Positions 60,906 through 64,000 of a stretch of 64,000 bases of DNA are shown one piece after another. The stretch spans positions 6,013,001 through 6,077,000 of the forward strand of contig BRKX01000014.1 of the NCBI GenBank assembly GCA_026008535.1, given 5' to 3'. Numbering within the stretch: the first letter of the stretch is position 1; each line of letters starts with the position of its first letter. The DNA is from Perilla frutescens (taxonomy: Eukaryota; Streptophyta; Magnoliopsida; Lamiales; Lamiaceae). The position numbers were made by a program, and so were the translations under genes. The notes beneath the pieces were generated by a model. It was given only the letters and a program-made list of their open reading frames with translations, was not told the origin of the DNA and did no database searches.

Positions 60906-61784
60906 AATTTTATATATATATATTAATTTAAAATTTAAATATTTTATATAATTATAAAAAAAATATCAAAATTTATTGATTTTTTTCCTCTATAAATAAA
61001 ACCTAATATTGATATATTTTTACAAACAACTAAACTCTTTTTTCTCATATATCTTATTTCTCCAAATTATCAACCTCACAATTCTTCTTCATTTTAAGTT
61101 ATGGATCCAAATCACCCAAATTATTATCATGACTCCAAAATTTCAAGTGTAGTTTATTTAATTATGTTTTATTTTGTTTTAACTCTTGTAATTTTATTTT
61201 GTTGTCAAGTAAATTATGAATTTATAATTGTATGAGTATTTTTTTTTAATTATGAATTCAAAAAATAAATTAATTAGAATTTTGTAAATATAGTAAAAAT
61301 TATTATTAATAATATGTTATTAAAAAAATAAAATGATAAATATTTTATGTGGATTGGAAGAAAGAAAAATTAATATTTTAATTGAATATCAGGTTAGATG
61401 AGTGTCACTTGGAATGAAAATTTAAAAAAGTTGAGGATTGTAGAGGTGGAGGGGAAATAAATTAGTGAATGAGTATCATCAATGTGGTAGTCTCATGCAA
61501 TCTTTTTCATAGTTTTCTTGATATTAGATTTCAAATTATGTTGAAGTAAACGAACCCTAATGAATTGAAGCGGTGAATTTTCTATGTATGAAGACTATAC
61601 TATTGGAACAAACGGTGAATTTTTACGTGCAAAAATGAATAGAGGTTCAATATTTAATTCTCCAACTCAAAAAATTAAAAAGAAAATTACCGAATGGATG
61701 ATGTGAAATGATGAAGTTACTAATTATGAAGCAACGTAATACCCAAATTTAATCGAACAGAAAACCGTCTCGATTCACCAAAGA
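60906..61784. other. Region upstream of SRP9
   Basis: AT-rich. Short frames only. The last 80 bases, ending AAAACCGTCTCGATTCACCA, are the likely SRP9 leader; no clear TATA box position can be assigned. Confidence 0.4.
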
Positions 61785-62063
61785 ATGGTGTACATCGTCT
61801 CTTGGGACGATTTTCTGGAAAAATCGCTCCAATTATTTCGTTCAAATCCACAGAAAGTAATTTCTTCCAACTTCAATTTCTTTTGGACTACTTTTTAAGT
61901 TGTAAATCAGTGTTAAATGTCTTGAATTTGTGCTTTGGGAAATTCTGATTGTTATCTTTGTTGATTGGTTGTGACAGACTCGTTATGTGATGAAATACAG
62001 GAATTGCGATGGCAAGTTGGTTATGAAAGTCACTGATGATAAGGAGGTATAGTTCTGTAATTT

Positions 62064-62108
<45 letters not shown>

Positions 62109-63595
62109 TTATTCAGATTGTGTTGTGGCGGGTTGATTCACTATTATGTTGGTTTGTTTCGATTGTTGATGAATTTTATGCTGAAATTTAGGGATTCAAT
62201 TTGTTGTTACTCACTTACTCGAACTGTGTTCTTGTTGATGAGCTTATGTTGTTTATGACGATTATGGGCAAGATTTTGCTGCCTCCTAAATGCGTCAATC
62301 TTCAATCCTTCTGTGTTTTTGTTTGTAATTCTTGGAAATGTTAAGGGGCATTTAAGTTGGGTTGAATTTTCGAAGTTACAGGATAGAGTGAGTTTCTTCT
62401 AGTAAGACTTATGTTAATTAAGGCTAATGATTTGTTGTTGTATTTGTGGCTCAATGCATCTCTATCATCAGTTTCTTTTTGTATTCATAAGCTTCTGAGG
62501 AGAAGAAATTAAGTATGCATCTTTTCAATCTGCTTAATTGCGCCTTTTATACTGAATTCAGCATCCGTTTCTCACAAGCTAAACAATTTGCATTCAGCTT
62601 ATGCATTATCTTTTGACATACCTACCAGCTCACCATCACATTGTACAAGCCCACATAAGAATGCAACATGAGTTCTTGGCATCCTCCCCAAAGCTACATT
62701 TGACAGTCTGTTGACTTCGAGGGAGCCAATTGTATCTGCGGCTATTTTCTTTCTCTCGTTATTTCCAAAGCTTACGAATACATTCTGTAACAGAATATAT
62801 TATTCATGCAAAAACAATGAGATGTATGATACGCAAATGTGAATGCATGTTTAGGGTAAGCTCTTTGTTGCCTGCTCTACTCCAATTCTCCAAATGTATC
62901 TCATGTAATGGTTTTTGTTATGCATCCATAAATCGCTACTTTCATCTGGCTATAATTGATGTGCACTTAATATTTGAGTAAGAGGGAAAAGTCTTATTTT
63001 GCTGAAAGTTCTGGTGAGGTGCTTAATTTTTCTGTTTGTTTCTTCTGTGTTATACGATTAATGTTATGAGCTTCACCGGAGGCTACATGGATACCTCTTG
63101 CGTTTATTTTTACCGAAAACCACCTTTTCTGTCTGCACTCTAACCAAACAACTGGTACCGTGACTTGGGTTTGTTAAATGCTAGTAATGGGAATGGTAAT
63201 TCATATTCCTGATAAGCTATCCCTATCCCTTAGGTTGCCTTTTATCTTCCCCGAATCTGAATTGACCTGCAACAGTTGATCATCGGGAGCCAGTTTGCTT
63301 TATAGTTCATCTTACCTGTCGAAAATAAACCCCGTAGGTGCTTAAGCTATGCTGACCTTATCAAAAGTTGCATATTGCACATTTTGTTGCCATTTCTGAC
63401 GGTAGAATTGAAGATGAGAAGTCACTGTTTCAATAGATTGCCAATGTCTAAGATAAGGGTTATTGTCACCCCCTGATGATGGCTCTTTGCTTTCTTATCA
63501 GTGCATCAAATTTAAGACAGACCAAGCACAAGATGCTAAGAAGATGGAGAAGCTCAATAATATGTTCTTTGCTCTGATGGCTAATGGACCTGAAG
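61785..63595 (+). CDS. SRP9: Signal recognition particle 9 kDa subunit (SRP9), 3' end outside window
   Basis: Exons 61785-61856, 61978-62046 and 63502-63595 (GT-AG, phases 0, 0, then 1) encode MVYIVSWDDFLEKSLQLF, then TRYVMKYRNCDGKLVMKVTD, then CIKFKTDQAQDAKKMEKLNN and a FFALMANGPE end, closely matching plant SRP9. The protein pairs with SRP14 and binds the Alu domain of SRP RNA to slow elongation during targeting to the ER, in the cytosol. Only the short C-terminal exon, lysine/arginine-rich in relatives, is missing; none is recognised up to 64000. Intron 2 is 1.45 kb and holds a (CT)n run (62069-62103) and a block shared with DRIP intron 5. Confidence 0.93.
62804..63445 (+). repeat. DRIP intron-5-like block within SRP9 intron 2
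   Basis: Begins TCATGCAAAAACAATGAGA and parallels 10050-10680 throughout, in the same orientation. The left part also matches DRIP-B from 32571. It retains the right half that DRIP-B has lost. Its edges show no terminal repeat, poly-A tail or obvious target duplication. Confidence 0.85.
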
Positions 63596-64000
63596 GTATT
63601 ATTTGCACTGGTGTTTTTGTAATCTTAATACTTATCTGCTGCTTAAATTTTATCTTATGGCATAAGTCATTTTGTGTGGAATTAGACGGGGAGTTGAACG
63701 TTTCGTAATTTTGATTCATGTAATTTCTTGGTTATTTGAGGACTAGCTAGGCAATAGTAACATCTTACAGATTTTAACTATCATGATTTTAGCTGATATG
63801 TAATTACAGATATATTTGGAGCTCTATATGCTTATTCAATAAGAAAATTCAAGTATATGCTTGCAATTACTGATGGTGGTTTTTTCCCTATTTGAATCGT
63901 TAGCAACTTAACATGATGCTATCTCAAACAGTAAGCCAGAGTTGCACTTCTTCAAGACACATTGACGTTGTTGTACAATTGTCCTGTACGATTTTCAAAA

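Noticed and set aside
1..64000. CRISPR array, rRNA operon, bacterial operon or virus-derived gene
   Set aside because: No regularly spaced repeat-spacer pattern, rRNA sequence, bacterial ribosome-binding pattern or viral replication gene was recognised; all tandem repeats found are microsatellites or transposon subterminal units.

Overview
This is nuclear DNA of a flowering plant, almost certainly a eudicot. It is AT-rich, its genes carry GT-AG introns, and it is crowded with plant transposable elements: MULE, CACTA, hAT, PIF/Harbinger, Stowaway and pogo types, Ty3/gypsy and solo LTRs, and SINE-like copies. Species cannot be fixed from sequence alone. No bacterial, organellar, rRNA or CRISPR signal is seen.

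Layout. (1) 1-12535 and about 25325-34705 are two diverged copies of one segment. Each carries a seven-exon gene for a DRIP-type RING E3 ubiquitin ligase. Both reading frames are intact and both encode 424 residues from exons of identical length. Copy A has an apparently complete, intact 4.0-kb MULE (2148-6167) inserted immediately upstream of its 5' leader; copy B lacks it. (2) 12536-25324 is a transposon-filled spacer: a Stowaway MITE, a FAR1-related fragment, a CACTA remnant with a broken ULP1-type protease gene, an Emigrant/Lemi1-like element, one hypothetical small gene, and a 4.7-kb element peppered with an AGCAAATT motif that is forward in its left half and inverted in its right half. 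(3) 34971-37640 is the 5' LTR, primer-binding site and broken gag of a truncated gypsy element. (4) 37641-43590 and 44812-53905 are two copies of a second duplicated unit. Each holds a plus-strand single-domain cysteine-rich (defensin-like) peptide gene facing a minus-strand two-domain one. In unit 1 the two-domain gene is dead and has become a near-perfect 41-bp foldback; in unit 2 it is intact. Different elements have landed in the two units. (5) 53906-61784 is mostly transposon debris, including a FAR1-related pseudogene. (6) 61785 to the end holds the first three exons of SRP9, whose second intron contains a block shared with DRIP intron 5.

How the genes relate. The host genes are independent: protein turnover in drought signalling (DRIP), secreted cysteine-rich peptides, and co-translational targeting (SRP9). 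The common theme is segmental duplication followed by copy-specific transposon insertion, so each copy acts as a dated empty-site control for the other. The most interesting inference is that the inverted duplication in the dead two-domain peptide gene could make a hairpin RNA complementary to its living paralogue.
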